From Clostridioides difficile (GTDB lineage: Bacteria > Bacillota > Clostridia > Peptostreptococcales > Peptostreptococcaceae): a stretch of DNA of 64,000 nt. Positions 1 to 8,369 of this stretch are shown here, piece after piece. The DNA lies in assembly GCA_024919175.1 (NCBI GenBank), contig CP103804.1, positions 3,224,001 to 3,288,000 of the forward strand, read 5' to 3'. The number at the start of each line of letters is the position of its first letter. Positions within the stretch are counted from its first letter, which is position 1. Below the pieces are notes generated by a model. It made no database searches. It was not told the DNA's origin and saw nothing but the letters and a program-made list of their open reading frames with translations. The position numbers and the translations under genes are program-made.

Positions 1-618
1 TACTCCATTAGAAATTATTCCAATTTCATCTACAACTTGTTCAACCTCAGATAAAATATGACTTGATAAAATAACTGTAATTCCTTGCTTTGGAAAAGAA
101 CGAATCAATTCTCTAAGTTCTTCAATTCCAATAGGGTCAAGTCCATTTGTAGGCTCATCTAAGATTAAAAGTTTTGGGTGATTTAATAATGCAATAGCAA
201 TACCAAGACGTTGCTTCATACCCAGAGAAAACTGGCCTGAACGCTTTTTAAAAGTATCTCTTAAATCAACAACCTCTAAAACTTCTTCAATACGAGAGTC
301 AGGAAGACCAAGCAATGTAGTATGAACTTTTAGATTTTCTCTTGCTGTTAAATTCTCATATATAGCAGGTGATTCAATAAGAGACCCAATGTTCGCTAGG
401 TCTTTTCTAGTCCATCTATGCCCTTCAAATAATATCTTTCCAGAAGTTGGGTTTAAGATTCCTGTTATCATTTTTAATAAAGTAGATTTACCAGCTCCAT
501 TTGGCCCTAATAATCCATAAATAGAATTATGTTTAATTGCAATTGAAATATTATCAACTGCAGCTTGCTCCTTAAATTTTTTAGAAACTCCTTTTACCTC
601 TAAAATATAATTACTCAT
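1..618 (-). CDS. cprA: CprA-like lantibiotic-protection ABC transporter, ATP-binding subunit (partial, C-terminus off the window)
   Basis: This is the N-terminal 206 residues of an ABC ATPase; the frame runs off the left edge with no stop. Visible motifs are Walker A (GPNGAGKST, about residue 37), the signature FSLGMKQRLG, Walker B LLILDEPTNG followed by the D-loop GLDP, and the switch His in ILSSHILSE. The family energises export or sensing of lantibiotics and other cationic antimicrobial peptides (BcrA/CprA group) and normally pairs with permease genes, which would lie off the left edge. The ATG start follows the SD AAAGGATG. The symbol rests on family likeness and remembered C. difficile gene order, because the partner genes are not visible. 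Confidence 0.8.
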   Translation of the reverse strand, partial: MSNYILEVKGVSKKFKEQAAVDNISIAIKHNSIYGLLGPNGAGKSTLLKMITGILNPTSGKILFEGHRWTRKDLANIGSLIESPAIYENLTARENLKVHTTLLGLPDSRIEEVLEVVDLRDTFKKRSGQFSLGMKQRLGIAIALLNHPKLLILDEPTNGLDPIGIEELRELIRSFPKQGITVILSSHILSEVEQVVDEIGIISNGV

Positions 619-714
619 AATTTTCATCCTTTCTTTTTTCAAACTTTCTTACAAGAATTATTCTAAGTTATAAGTATAAGGATTTTATAAGAATTAAAAA
701 ATTATATAAAAAAA

Positions 715-743
715 ATGATGTGTTTTTAAATAAAACACATCAT
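715..743 (-). terminator. Rho-independent terminator of the lipoprotein gene
   Basis: A perfect 12-bp stem (arms 715-726 and 732-743, 5-base loop) is followed on the minus strand by a run of T (plus-strand A tract before 715). It lies 3 bases past the stop codon of the lipoprotein gene. Confidence 0.85.
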
Positions 744-746
744 TTC

Positions 747-1277
747 TTATGTTAACTCTATTAATTCTCCATTGTAGTATATCTCTACTTCTTCAATCCA
801 AATACTATTATCATCTTCTTGAATGACATTTTTGATAATATTATTTATAGTATATATTATATTTTGTTCATTTAAATAATCCTCTTTCCAAGAAACTCTC
901 CCCTTTTCATCAGGTTCAACTAAGTTTATCTTAACTAGACTATCTTTTTCCCGAACTTCTACTTCCATATCTAAACCATTAAAATACTCATGCGATAAAG
1001 TATCTAAGATTAACTGTAGTTTATCTTTTAATGTACTTTCTTCATCTATTTGCAAGTATTTTACTATTTTATCATCCTTTGAAACTATCTCTATAGGTAT
1101 TTTAGCTGTTCTTTTTGGATTAATTGTATCAGTTTCTTCTTTGATATCCTCACCTTTCTTTACAACTGCAGAATCTCTAGAATCAACTAATTCTACTTGG
1201 TCAACTTTATAATCCATACATGCTGTACTCAATAAAGTAGTAGCAATTATTAAAAAACTTACTGCTATTTTATTCAT
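747..1277 (-). CDS. Predicted lipoprotein with a GerMN-like domain
   Basis: The 176-residue protein starts with a lipoprotein signal peptide: MNKIA, a hydrophobic stretch, then the lipobox LSTAC with Cys20 as the likely lipidated residue. After a charged linker (about 25-60), residues 60-176 have the alternating strand/helix pattern of GerMN domains in spore-germination and sporulation lipoproteins, ending in a YNGEL turn. The GerMN assignment is an inference from pattern and is not certain. It would be anchored to the outer face of the membrane. It stands alone, with its own terminator and an extended -10 (TGGTATAAT, 1311-1319 minus) upstream. Confidence 0.7.
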   Translation of the reverse strand: MNKIAVSFLIIATTLLSTACMDYKVDQVELVDSRDSAVVKKGEDIKEETDTINPKRTAKIPIEIVSKDDKIVKYLQIDEESTLKDKLQLILDTLSHEYFNGLDMEVEVREKDSLVKINLVEPDEKGRVSWKEDYLNEQNIIYTINNIIKNVIQEDDNSIWIEEVEIYYNGELIELT

Positions 1278-1378
1278 AAGTATCCCTCTCCCAATTCTAT
1301 TTCGATACTTATTATACCATAGTATAGACTATATTTTTATACTTTTAAGTCAATTTATTAATTATAGTAATAAATTAT

Positions 1379-2452
1379 TTACATTTCTAATTTATTTGAA
1401 TTTATTTTTATAGTATACTCTTGTTCTAAATTCGACAAGTTTTCATTTAAAAGCCCTTTTATTTCTCTTATATTTTTATATGAATTATGATTTTCTTCAC
1501 TATGCTCATATCCATCTGAACTATCACTGTATTCATCTGCTTCATCATTAATAGCTTCTATTCTTTCTTTAGACTTTATTTCGCAATTAAACTTATACTT
1601 ATTTACTGGTAGATTAAGACTTACTTTAGAATTTGGAACATCTATATCTAAGTTTCTAGCAATTGGAAAATCACAATATATGCTAAAGTTGTTATCATAA
1701 TGAGAATCTCTACCCATTTTTTCCTTTATATTTATATTTTCAGGTATATATTGTTCTACATTATTGACAAATATGTCTTCATATTCTGAAGATATATCTA
1801 ATGATTCTGATTCTATATTTACATTTTTAACACCTAAAATTGATTTTGTAGATAAGTCAAGATTATTGTTAGATATTAAGTTCAATGTATCTAACTTATT
1901 TATATTACTTTCAGTTATAACCCTATCAAAACTTCCATAAGAAGTCTTATATGTTATATTATTGGAAGCTACATTATCATATACTGATAAAGATGAACTT
2001 ACACTTGATACATTTATATCTACATTATTTGGAACATATATTATTATTTCTCTATAATCACCTGAAAACATACTATCTATGGATATATTAAAAAATTGAT
2101 CAAAATTTTTAATCTTTTTAATATGATTTTCATATTTTCTTTCACCTTTTACAACCAATGTCTTATCCTTCAAAGCTACATTATATTTGTAAAGCTCATT
2201 ATTTCCTCTTGTTGTCACACGTACATCTTCACTTGAATGTTTCTTTATCGTAACATTTACATTATCAACAGACACATCTAACTTGTCAATATTTACTTTT
2301 TCTTGATAAAGTTTATTTTCTTTTTTAAATTCAGCTTCTTTTTCTAGCCCAAAGTTTATTAAGCTTGGCATAACTAAAATTCCTGACCATGTTGTTCCAA
2401 TTATACCTATTACCAATAAAACCGCAGCAAATATGGCAAGTTTCTTATTCAT
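1379..2452 (-). CDS. DUF4097-type membrane-anchored adhesin-like protein
   Basis: The 357-residue protein has one N-terminal membrane segment (about 5-27, MNKKLAIFAAVLLVIGIIG) followed by a long beta-strand-rich region. Repeated short strands, such as DKLDVSVDNVNVTIKKHSS and later ladder-like repeats, are typical of DUF4097/adhesin beta-helix domains. An acidic, Ser-rich insert lies near residue 310. I chose the ATG at 2452 because AGGAG sits 8 bases before it; an earlier in-frame ATG at 2476 overlaps the previous gene more and has no SD. It overlaps the DUF1700 gene by 8 bases, so translation is probably coupled. PadR-DUF1700-DUF4097 operons are common in Firmicutes and linked to envelope stress; the exact function is unknown. 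Confidence 0.75.
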   Translation of the reverse strand: MNKKLAIFAAVLLVIGIIGTTWSGILVMPSLINFGLEKEAEFKKENKLYQEKVNIDKLDVSVDNVNVTIKKHSSEDVRVTTRGNNELYKYNVALKDKTLVVKGERKYENHIKKIKNFDQFFNISIDSMFSGDYREIIIYVPNNVDINVSSVSSSLSVYDNVASNNITYKTSYGSFDRVITESNINKLDTLNLISNNNLDLSTKSILGVKNVNIESESLDISSEYEDIFVNNVEQYIPENINIKEKMGRDSHYDNNFSIYCDFPIARNLDIDVPNSKVSLNLPVNKYKFNCEIKSKERIEAINDEADEYSDSSDGYEHSEENHNSYKNIREIKGLLNENLSNLEQEYTIKINSNKLEM

Positions 2453-3512
2453 GTTTATCTTCTCCTTTCTTCTCATCTATATCTTCAAATTCTTTATACA
2501 TTTCCTCAAAATTTATACTATCATCTTTGTAATTATCAGATTCATTTATATTCTCTTCTTTTTCTATATTACAATAATCATCACTATATAAATCTTCATT
2601 ACTACATTTATTTAAATCTTCACTACTAAACTCATTTAAATCTTTCTCACTTAAAGTATCTTTATTTCTTTTTTCCATACTTTCATTTGCATCTAGATAA
2701 ACATTTTTTCTCTGTATCCAATTTATATAACTACCTAACAATTGCTTACCTAACTTTATAATAAACAGTAAAATTTGCCATGCCAGTATCTCTAAGCCTA
2801 TAAATGCTATAGTCGCAAATATACAAAACATTGTAATATCTGGAACCATTGGAATAAATTTAATCACAAGTGGAATTGATATCACAAAAGCAATTAATGA
2901 ACATACTAACCCAATAGTAACTGAAATAATAAAACATACAAATGCAAATGCTGGAATAATCAAGAATAAAGATAATATTACTAATAATACTTTTGTAACT
3001 TGTCTAGATAAGATTCCGGCACTTGGTGCAAGTTTATCATTTATATTTTCTTTTGATTTATCATACTTTTCCTTAGCTTCATCTTTTAATACAGAATAAT
3101 CCTTTTTCATATCCGATTTAAATTTACTAAATTTATCATTTAATATATCTTTATTTATTATTTTTCCATCTATATTTTCTTTTGATTTATTATACTTTTC
3201 CTTAGCTTCATCTTTTAATATAGAATAACCTTTCTTCATATCTGATTTAAATTTACTAAATTTATCATTTAAAACATCCGTATTTATTATTTTTTCCTCT
3301 TCAGCATTCTTTTCTTTGGTCTGTAAAATAAGCTCTCTTGCTATAGACTTTGGTGAACCAAGTGATGATATTATCTCCATATCACTCTTTCCTTCCATGA
3401 CTCCATCTACAAAATATTCTTCATAATCTCTCAATATATCATCAACTTCGCTATCAGAAAAATCCTTTCTTAGATAATCCTTTAAAATTTCCAGAAACTC
3501 AGCTTTATTCAA
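2445..3512 (-). CDS. DUF1700 membrane protein with a tandem internal duplication
   Basis: The N-terminal 60 residues (FLEILKDYLRKD..., ending SSLGSPKSIARE) are the typical DUF1700 helical head. Two tandem 43-residue charged repeats follow, then three or four membrane segments in the middle and an acidic Asn/Glu-rich tail. AAGGAGG (3521-3527) is 8 bases before a TTG at 3512 but only 2 bases before the ATG at 3518, so TTG is the better start; ATGs at 3518, 3530 and 3536 are alternatives. It overlaps the end of padR. DUF1700 proteins accompany PadR regulators in envelope-stress operons, where they are thought to help membrane signalling; biochemical function is unknown. Confidence 0.8.
   Translation of the reverse strand: MNKAEFLEILKDYLRKDFSDSEVDDILRDYEEYFVDGVMEGKSDMEIISSLGSPKSIARELILQTKEKNAEEEKIINTDVLNDKFSKFKSDMKKGYSILKDEAKEKYNKSKENIDGKIINKDILNDKFSKFKSDMKKDYSVLKDEAKEKYDKSKENINDKLAPSAGILSRQVTKVLLVILSLFLIIPAFAFVCFIISVTIGLVCSLIAFVISIPLVIKFIPMVPDITMFCIFATIAFIGLEILAWQILLFIIKLGKQLLGSYINWIQRKNVYLDANESMEKRNKDTLSEKDLNEFSSEDLNKCSNEDLYSDDYCNIEKEENINESDNYKDDSINFEEMYKEFEDIDEKKGEDKHE
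3033..3290 (-). repeat. Tandem 129-bp coding duplication (2 copies)
   Basis: Two adjacent in-frame copies (3162-3290 and 3033-3161) encode 43-residue units beginning IINTDVLND and IINKDILND, with 36 of 43 residues identical. Both share the core KFSKFKSDMKK and LKDEAKEKY. The units are predicted to be charged helices between the DUF1700 head and the membrane segments. Confidence 0.9.
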
Positions 3513-3837
3513 GTTCATTACCTCCTTCATCTTCACTTATTAAAATCTCAACAGCTTTTACAAATTCTCTCCATTCTTCCATCAAATTGGATAGATTTTC
3601 TTTTCCCAGTGAAGTTATTCTATAGTATTTTCTAGCAGGACCCTCATTAGATTCTAGTATATATGTTTCAAAATACAAATCTTTTGTAAGTCTTCTTAGA
3701 ATAGGATATATCGTTCCTTCATTTACATCTATTACTTTAGAAATATTATGTACTATTTCATATCCATACATATCCTTTTTAGATATTAGTGCGAGTACAC
3801 AAATTTCTAAAACACCCTTTCTAAATTGTGTGTTCAT
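3505..3837 (-). CDS. PadR-family transcriptional regulator
   Basis: The 110-residue winged-helix regulator starts MNTQFRKGVLEI and carries the PadR core DMYGYEI...EGTIYPILRRL, with a GPARKYYRIT wing and a C-terminal dimerisation helix. The ATG at 3837 has AAAGGATG six bases upstream; earlier in-frame codons have no SD and lie in the promoter. It is the first gene of the padR-DUF1700-DUF4097 operon and overlaps DUF1700 translation. Palindromes in its promoter (3916-3932) and leader (3860-3874) are probable autoregulatory operators. PadR proteins usually repress until a phenolic or antimicrobial ligand binds; the ligand here is unknown. Confidence 0.9.
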   Translation of the reverse strand: MNTQFRKGVLEICVLALISKKDMYGYEIVHNISKVIDVNEGTIYPILRRLTKDLYFETYILESNEGPARKYYRITSLGKENLSNLMEEWREFVKAVEILISEDEGGNELE

Positions 3838-3859
3838 ATACTTCATCCTTTCTTTAAAT

Positions 3860-3874
3860 ACACAGTATTGTGTT
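3860..3874. promoter_or_regulatory. Probable PadR operator in the padR leader
   Basis: ACACAGTATTGTGTT is a near-palindrome matching the one inside the padR promoter spacer. It lies between the predicted transcription start (about 3903) and the ribosome binding site. A half-site, GGTACTATGTT, is at 3881-3891. Confidence 0.6.
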
Positions 3875-3909
3875 TTACAAGGTACTATGTTAAAACTTCT
3901 TATGCTTTC

Positions 3910-3938
3910 ATAATAACACAGTACTATGTTCTGCACAA
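3910..3938 (-). promoter_or_regulatory. padR operon promoter with embedded operator
   Basis: Reading the minus strand, TTGTGC (-35, 3933-3938), a 17-base spacer holding ACATAGTACTGTGT, and an extended -10 TGTTATTAT (TATTAT at 3910-3915). The palindrome fills the spacer, so bound repressor would block RNA polymerase. The same arrangement occurs in front of uppP (15274-15302). Confidence 0.75.
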
Positions 3939-3960
3939 TAGTTATTTTTTAATATTATTA

Positions 3961-3989
3961 TTGATTAAATTCTTCTGTAAATGTATAAT
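3961..3989 (+). promoter_or_regulatory. Sigma-A promoter of the glycosyltransferase gene
   Basis: TTGATT (3961-3966), a 17-base spacer and a perfect TATAAT (3984-3989). The predicted transcription start is near 3996, about 30 bases before the TTG start. The palindromic operators of the divergent padR promoter lie just upstream. Confidence 0.7.
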
Positions 3990-4026
3990 ACTCTAATCAG
4001 ATATATTTTATGAAAGTGGTGATAAA

Positions 4027-5157
4027 TTGTCTAAAACAAAAGAAGATAAAACTATATTAATCTTAACAGCTCAATTTGGTGCTGGTCATATAAGTGCTGC
4101 AAAAGCAGTTAAAGAATGTATAATTGAAAAATATAGTAATTATAATGTTGTTATACAAAACTTTATAAATGCAAGTATCCCTATGATGAATAAGCCTATG
4201 GTAAAGCTTTATGAAAACAATACAAAATATACTCCTGGATTATATAATTATTATTATTATTTTAAGAAATCGTTTGACTCAAGACATGATTTCTCTCATA
4301 AATTATATACACCTAAACTTTCTGAGTATATTTCTGATATAAATCCAGATTTGATTATCTCTACATTTCCACTGGCTGCTGCTTGTGTAAATAATTTTAA
4401 GATAAAAAACCCTGATATAAATATACCAACATTGACAGTTATCACAGATGTTGTAGACAGTATGGAATGGATTTTTGAAAATACAGATTTATATTTTGTT
4501 CCATCTCCAGAGATAAAAAATAGATTTTTCCAAAAAGGAATAAACCCAAATTCCATAAAAGTTACTGGAGTTCCTGTAGATAAGAGATTCCAGATTGAAA
4601 GTAAAGAACCCTCTTGTGGAAAATATAGATTATTGCTTTTGGGTGGAGGAAGAGGTCTATTTGATATAGATGAGGATTTTATGCATTGGATAGATGACTT
4701 CATTGAAGGACATATTAACTCTATAGAAATTACAATAGTTACAGGTAAAAATAAAAAGCTATATGATAATTTAACTCATAAAAAACCTCTAAAAAATATA
4801 AAAGTACTTGGATTTGTAAATGATATGTACAATCTAATAGAAGAATGTGACTTAATGTTAACTAAACCTGGAGGAGCAACTATATTTGAAGCAATCCAAT
4901 CTCAAACTCCAGTACTTGTTAAAATGCCAAAAGTTGGTCAAGAAATTGAAAATGCTAAATTTATAATAGATAAGGGACTTGGAATGATTTATAGCGATGA
5001 CCTAGACCTAAAAAATATATTTTATAAGTTAGTATCAAATGAATTTGACTCTATAATAAATTTTATGAAAAAGAATCTAGAAGAATTTAAAACAGTCATT
5101 CACCCAGATGAAATTGCTGATTATATATCAGAATTAATAGATAATAAACATAATTAA
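4027..5157 (+). CDS. MGDG synthase/UgtP-like diacylglycerol glycosyltransferase (GT28 family)
   Basis: The 376-residue protein has the N-terminal MGDG-synthase motif (ILTAQFGAGHISAAKAV) that binds the lipid acceptor and a C-terminal GT-B nucleotide-sugar domain (LLLGGGRGLFDI, and the donor site LTKPGGATIFEA near residue 280). Family members add sugar from a UDP-sugar to diacylglycerol at the cytoplasmic membrane, making glycolipids and lipoteichoic acid anchors. The start is TTG, with GGTGA five bases upstream. It is transcribed divergently from the padR operon. The exact donor sugar and product cannot be told from sequence. Confidence 0.85.
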   Translation: MSKTKEDKTILILTAQFGAGHISAAKAVKECIIEKYSNYNVVIQNFINASIPMMNKPMVKLYENNTKYTPGLYNYYYYFKKSFDSRHDFSHKLYTPKLSEYISDINPDLIISTFPLAAACVNNFKIKNPDINIPTLTVITDVVDSMEWIFENTDLYFVPSPEIKNRFFQKGINPNSIKVTGVPVDKRFQIESKEPSCGKYRLLLLGGGRGLFDIDEDFMHWIDDFIEGHINSIEITIVTGKNKKLYDNLTHKKPLKNIKVLGFVNDMYNLIEECDLMLTKPGGATIFEAIQSQTPVLVKMPKVGQEIENAKFIIDKGLGMIYSDDLDLKNIFYKLVSNEFDSIINFMKKNLEEFKTVIHPDEIADYISELIDNKHN

Positions 5158-5195
5158 TTTAGATTATTTTATTGTAAAACTTAAAATCAAAAACT

Positions 5196-5266
5196 AAAGG
5201 CAATTGAGTATGGTTTTTACATTTGAGATTCAACTCAAAATAATTTAATCATACTTAATTGCCTTT
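5196..5266. terminator. Bidirectional terminator between convergent genes
   Basis: A 17-bp stem (arms 5196-5212 and 5250-5266, one G-U pair) encloses a smaller TTTGAG/CTCAAA hairpin (5222-5239). It separates the plus-strand glycosyltransferase gene from the convergent glnA. Confidence 0.75.
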
Positions 5267-5294
5267 ATAATATCAAAATCAAATTATAATTGTC

Positions 5295-7193
5295 TTAATA
5301 TATATTTTTCTTGTATTGCATATATAATTGTTGTATTTCTTCCATGCTTCTCTTTAGTTCTATTTGTAAATCCGAAGCAGTTTGATAATCTTTATTTTCT
5401 ACAGCTTCTCTTACTCTAGTAAATAGTGATTCTCTAGTTAAAGTATCTTTCATAATATTAAATTTTAAGTCTGATATTGAATTCCAAACTACTTCATCAA
5501 GTGCATCCATATTTTCTTTTGTGTGTACTTTTACAATACTTCTTATCTTTTGAATTCCAGCCTCTATTATTCTCGTTTTTAATTTTTTTTGCCACTTATC
5601 TATTGCCCCAACTTTAAATGACTCTATTATACTATCAGTAAACACATCGCCTTGTTTTAAAGATTTTAATTTAGAAGCATATATTTCTAAATTTTTCATG
5701 TTTTCATAAACAGTTGCTGGAGGTGTTCCAAATCTTGCATTTCTTTCTTCTAAATTGTAATGTTCAAATACATCATTTTCATCTCTATATGCTCTGTCTT
5801 TTTCTAAATAGAAACTTTCTTCTCCCACATTTTTAGATAATTCTTTTTCTAGTTCTTTAGTGCTAAGCCCACTCTTAGCTGCTGCTTTTATACCATCTAA
5901 CATTGTTTGATAACATCCTGCTATTACTAGATAAGTATTAGATAGAGGACTTGGTGATCTTAACTCAAATCTTACAGTCTTTGGATTCTTTATATCTCTT
6001 ATTAATCCAACAAGTACTGACCTATTTCTAGATGGCATTTCATAGCTATGACCTAAAGATGTAACTATACATACAGGTGCCTCAAATCCAGGAACTAGTC
6101 TGTTAAATCCATCATTAGAAGCTGTTACAATTGGATTTAATACTTCATAATTATAAAGAAGTCCCATAAGAGCTCCATACCCTAATTCACTTAAATAATC
6201 TTCTTTTAAATCCTTTGGAGCAAATAAGTTTTTCATACTTCCATCTTTTAATTTTGCACTTACTCCTACATGTGTATGTCCACCACTTCCTGCAACTCCA
6301 TGAATTGGCTTTGCTTTAAATGTAACTTCTAATCCGTGCGATGTAAACACATCTTCTATAACATCTCTTACTAGTAATTCATTATCTGCTGCTTGTAATG
6401 GTGTAGAAAACTTCCAAGAAACTTCTAATTGCTCCATAGCATGGTTTGTCTTTCCATCTATACTTATAGAGCTTTGAATCCCTCCAACCTCTTTATGAGC
6501 CATTTCAGGACTTACACCTAGCTTTTGAAGTATTATTAAACTTTGTTCCAAACAAGTTCTTATAATACCATGAGTTCTTTTCCAGTATTGTTCTTTTAAG
6601 CTTTGTGATACATATAATTTTTCTAAGTCAGCCTTATCTTCAGGAGTATTAACCCAAAATTCAAGTTCTGTAGCTGCTGTTAGCATTATTTCTTCTATAT
6701 CATCTACTGAGTTTATTCCTATATTTTTTATTACATGTGGATATTCTCTAAATATTTCAAACATAGATTTCTTAAAATATTTATCTGCTTTTTGAAGAAT
6801 TCCCCTGGAACATACTTTTTTATTATCATGTATTAGAAATGCAGGTATCTTTAATGTTCCTACAGGTAACCCTACTTCTTCATCTATGTATTCCATATTG
6901 TAATCTACATACCAATGACAACTTTTATCTGGCATTAAGTCTACTTTTGCATTATTTAATGTCGCTATATTGTAAAGCTCAACACTTGAACCATCAGTTT
7001 GTATAGCCGATTCTAAGAATTTATCTATATCCTCTAGAAATAACTCTACAGGAATTTTTTCATCTGTTGCATTTCCTCCTAAATCAACACCCATTAAAGA
7101 AACGAATCTTATATTTCTATTGCTCTTTAGGATTTCTCTTATCTCTTCATTGGTATGCTTATCTTTCTCTATTACATATAATAAACTCTCCAT
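5295..7193 (-). CDS. glnA: Glutamine synthetase, long form with C-terminal helical extension
   Basis: Makes glutamine from glutamate, ammonia and ATP in the cytoplasm. Visible glutamine synthetase signatures are the beta-grasp domain with QTDGSSVE, the metal/glutamate-binding GVAGSGGHTHVGVS, NRLVPGFEAPV, and SRNRS with the active-site Arg. At 632 residues it is much longer than the 440-470 residues of type I enzymes and has about 150 extra C-terminal residues (roughly 480-632), helical and charged, with no family I recognise. AGGAGAG precedes the ATG by 7 bases. It is monocistronic, with a good promoter at 7324-7352. Confidence 0.88.
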   Translation of the reverse strand: MESLLYVIEKDKHTNEEIREILKSNRNIRFVSLMGVDLGGNATDEKIPVELFLEDIDKFLESAIQTDGSSVELYNIATLNNAKVDLMPDKSCHWYVDYNMEYIDEEVGLPVGTLKIPAFLIHDNKKVCSRGILQKADKYFKKSMFEIFREYPHVIKNIGINSVDDIEEIMLTAATELEFWVNTPEDKADLEKLYVSQSLKEQYWKRTHGIIRTCLEQSLIILQKLGVSPEMAHKEVGGIQSSISIDGKTNHAMEQLEVSWKFSTPLQAADNELLVRDVIEDVFTSHGLEVTFKAKPIHGVAGSGGHTHVGVSAKLKDGSMKNLFAPKDLKEDYLSELGYGALMGLLYNYEVLNPIVTASNDGFNRLVPGFEAPVCIVTSLGHSYEMPSRNRSVLVGLIRDIKNPKTVRFELRSPSPLSNTYLVIAGCYQTMLDGIKAAAKSGLSTKELEKELSKNVGEESFYLEKDRAYRDENDVFEHYNLEERNARFGTPPATVYENMKNLEIYASKLKSLKQGDVFTDSIIESFKVGAIDKWQKKLKTRIIEAGIQKIRSIVKVHTKENMDALDEVVWNSISDLKFNIMKDTLTRESLFTRVREAVENKDYQTASDLQIELKRSMEEIQQLYMQYKKNIY

Positions 7194-7323
7194 CTTTTCA
7201 CTCTCCTATGATTTTTGTGTAAATTTTATTTCATTAAATATACAAGATAAAATTCATTTACCCTTATGTTTATGAATTTTTCTTGCAAAATATTCGTGTT
7301 TTATTCGTGTTTTTATTTATATT

Positions 7324-7352
7324 ATTATATATCAAGTACAAAAAGTTCGCAA
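7324..7352 (-). promoter_or_regulatory. glnA promoter
   Basis: On the minus strand TTGCGA (7347-7352), a 17-base spacer and TATAAT (7324-7329). This predicts a leader of about 120 bases before glnA. Confidence 0.65.
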
Positions 7353-7432
7353 TATTTTTTCTTGGAAAAATATTATACATACAATAGTTTAACATTTTTA
7401 TAAATATGGGGTATACTAAAATAAAAGTATTT

Positions 7433-7461
7433 TTGTTTAAAAATTTAATTTAGCTTATAAT
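7433..7461 (+). promoter_or_regulatory. Promoter of the KapD-like exonuclease gene
   Basis: TTGTTT (7433-7438), a 17-base spacer and TATAAT (7456-7461), about 45 bases before the ATG. Apart from this and the glnA promoter, the 313-base gap 7194-7506 holds nothing I recognise. Confidence 0.55.
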
Positions 7462-7506
7462 ATAATCTATACTGGTAATAATACAAAAATTTAGGAGATA
7501 AACTTT

Positions 7507-8283
7507 ATGGAATACATAATTTTCGATTTGGAATTCAACCAAGGATTTGACAAAAAACTCAATAAAACTGTGTCCAATGAAAAATGTCCTTTTGAAATTA
7601 TACAAATAGGAGCAATTAAACTGGATTCTAAATTTAATATAGTAGATACATTTAATAGCTATATTAAACCTACACTATACAAGGCAATGCACCCTTTTAT
7701 TAGTCGCATGACTAATATTAAAGACTCTGATTTTAACGATTCACCCACTTTTCCTGAGGTTTACAACAATTTCATAAAATTTATAGCATCACACGACCCA
7801 ATACTATGTGTTTGGGGAGTTGGAGATTTAAAAGAATTATACAGAAATATCAATTATCATAAGCTAGCATCAGATATTTTACCTAAGTCTTATATTAATA
7901 TTCAACAACATGCATCTAAATATTTTAATAATCCAGCAGGAAAAAGTATTGGCTTACAAAATGCTATTTCTATATTGGAACTTGATGAAAAAATGTCTTA
8001 CCACAATGCTTTAAATGATGCATATTATACAGCAAAGGTTTTTATTAAGATATACAATCCAAGTATAGTACCTGATATATATGTGTATACAAATATTAAA
8101 TCTAAATCTATAAAGTATTCTAATAAAAAAAGAGTTGACTATGATAAATTATTTGATGAATTTAAGAAAATTCTAAATCGTGATTTGACTAAAGACGAGA
8201 AAAAAGTTATTAATTTGGCTTACAATATGGGAAAAACAAATCAATTTGAATTAGAAAACGCTAAGCAAAGAAAAAATAAGTGA
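7507..8283 (+). CDS. KapD-like 3'-5' exonuclease (DEDDh family)
   Basis: The 258-residue protein opens with the exonuclease I motif (IIFDLEFNQGFD), followed by an ExoII-like segment (WGVGDLKEL) and the ExoIII motif HNALNDAYYTAKV with catalytic His and Asp. This is the ERI1/KapD branch of DEDDh nucleases that trim RNA or single-stranded DNA; B. subtilis KapD also affects entry into sporulation. The C-terminal 70 residues are Lys-rich and could bind nucleic acid. The SD TAGGAG is 8-9 bases before the ATG. It is a single gene with its own promoter and terminator. Confidence 0.85.
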   Translation: MEYIIFDLEFNQGFDKKLNKTVSNEKCPFEIIQIGAIKLDSKFNIVDTFNSYIKPTLYKAMHPFISRMTNIKDSDFNDSPTFPEVYNNFIKFIASHDPILCVWGVGDLKELYRNINYHKLASDILPKSYINIQQHASKYFNNPAGKSIGLQNAISILELDEKMSYHNALNDAYYTAKVFIKIYNPSIVPDIYVYTNIKSKSIKYSNKKRVDYDKLFDEFKKILNRDLTKDEKKVINLAYNMGKTNQFELENAKQRKNK

Positions 8284-8291
8284 GATTTATC

Positions 8292-8359
8292 TAGGTTAAA
8301 AACAGGCATGTAGATTAAAAGAATAATTAAATTTACATCTACAGCCCAATTTTTATCCT
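8292..8359. terminator. Terminator between convergent kapD-like and xth genes
   Basis: A long imperfect stem: outer AGGTTAAAAA / TTTTTATCCT and inner GGCATGTAGAT / ATCTACAGCC with one bulge. It sits between two convergent genes. Confidence 0.65.
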
Positions 8360-8369
8360 GATTAAACTT

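Noticed and set aside
7218..7233. Near-match to the GlnR/TnrA box (TGTNA-N6-TNACA) in the glnA leader
   Set aside because: One core base differs and the site is about 85 bases downstream of the predicted transcription start, an odd place for a repressor. AT-rich sequence makes such matches common.
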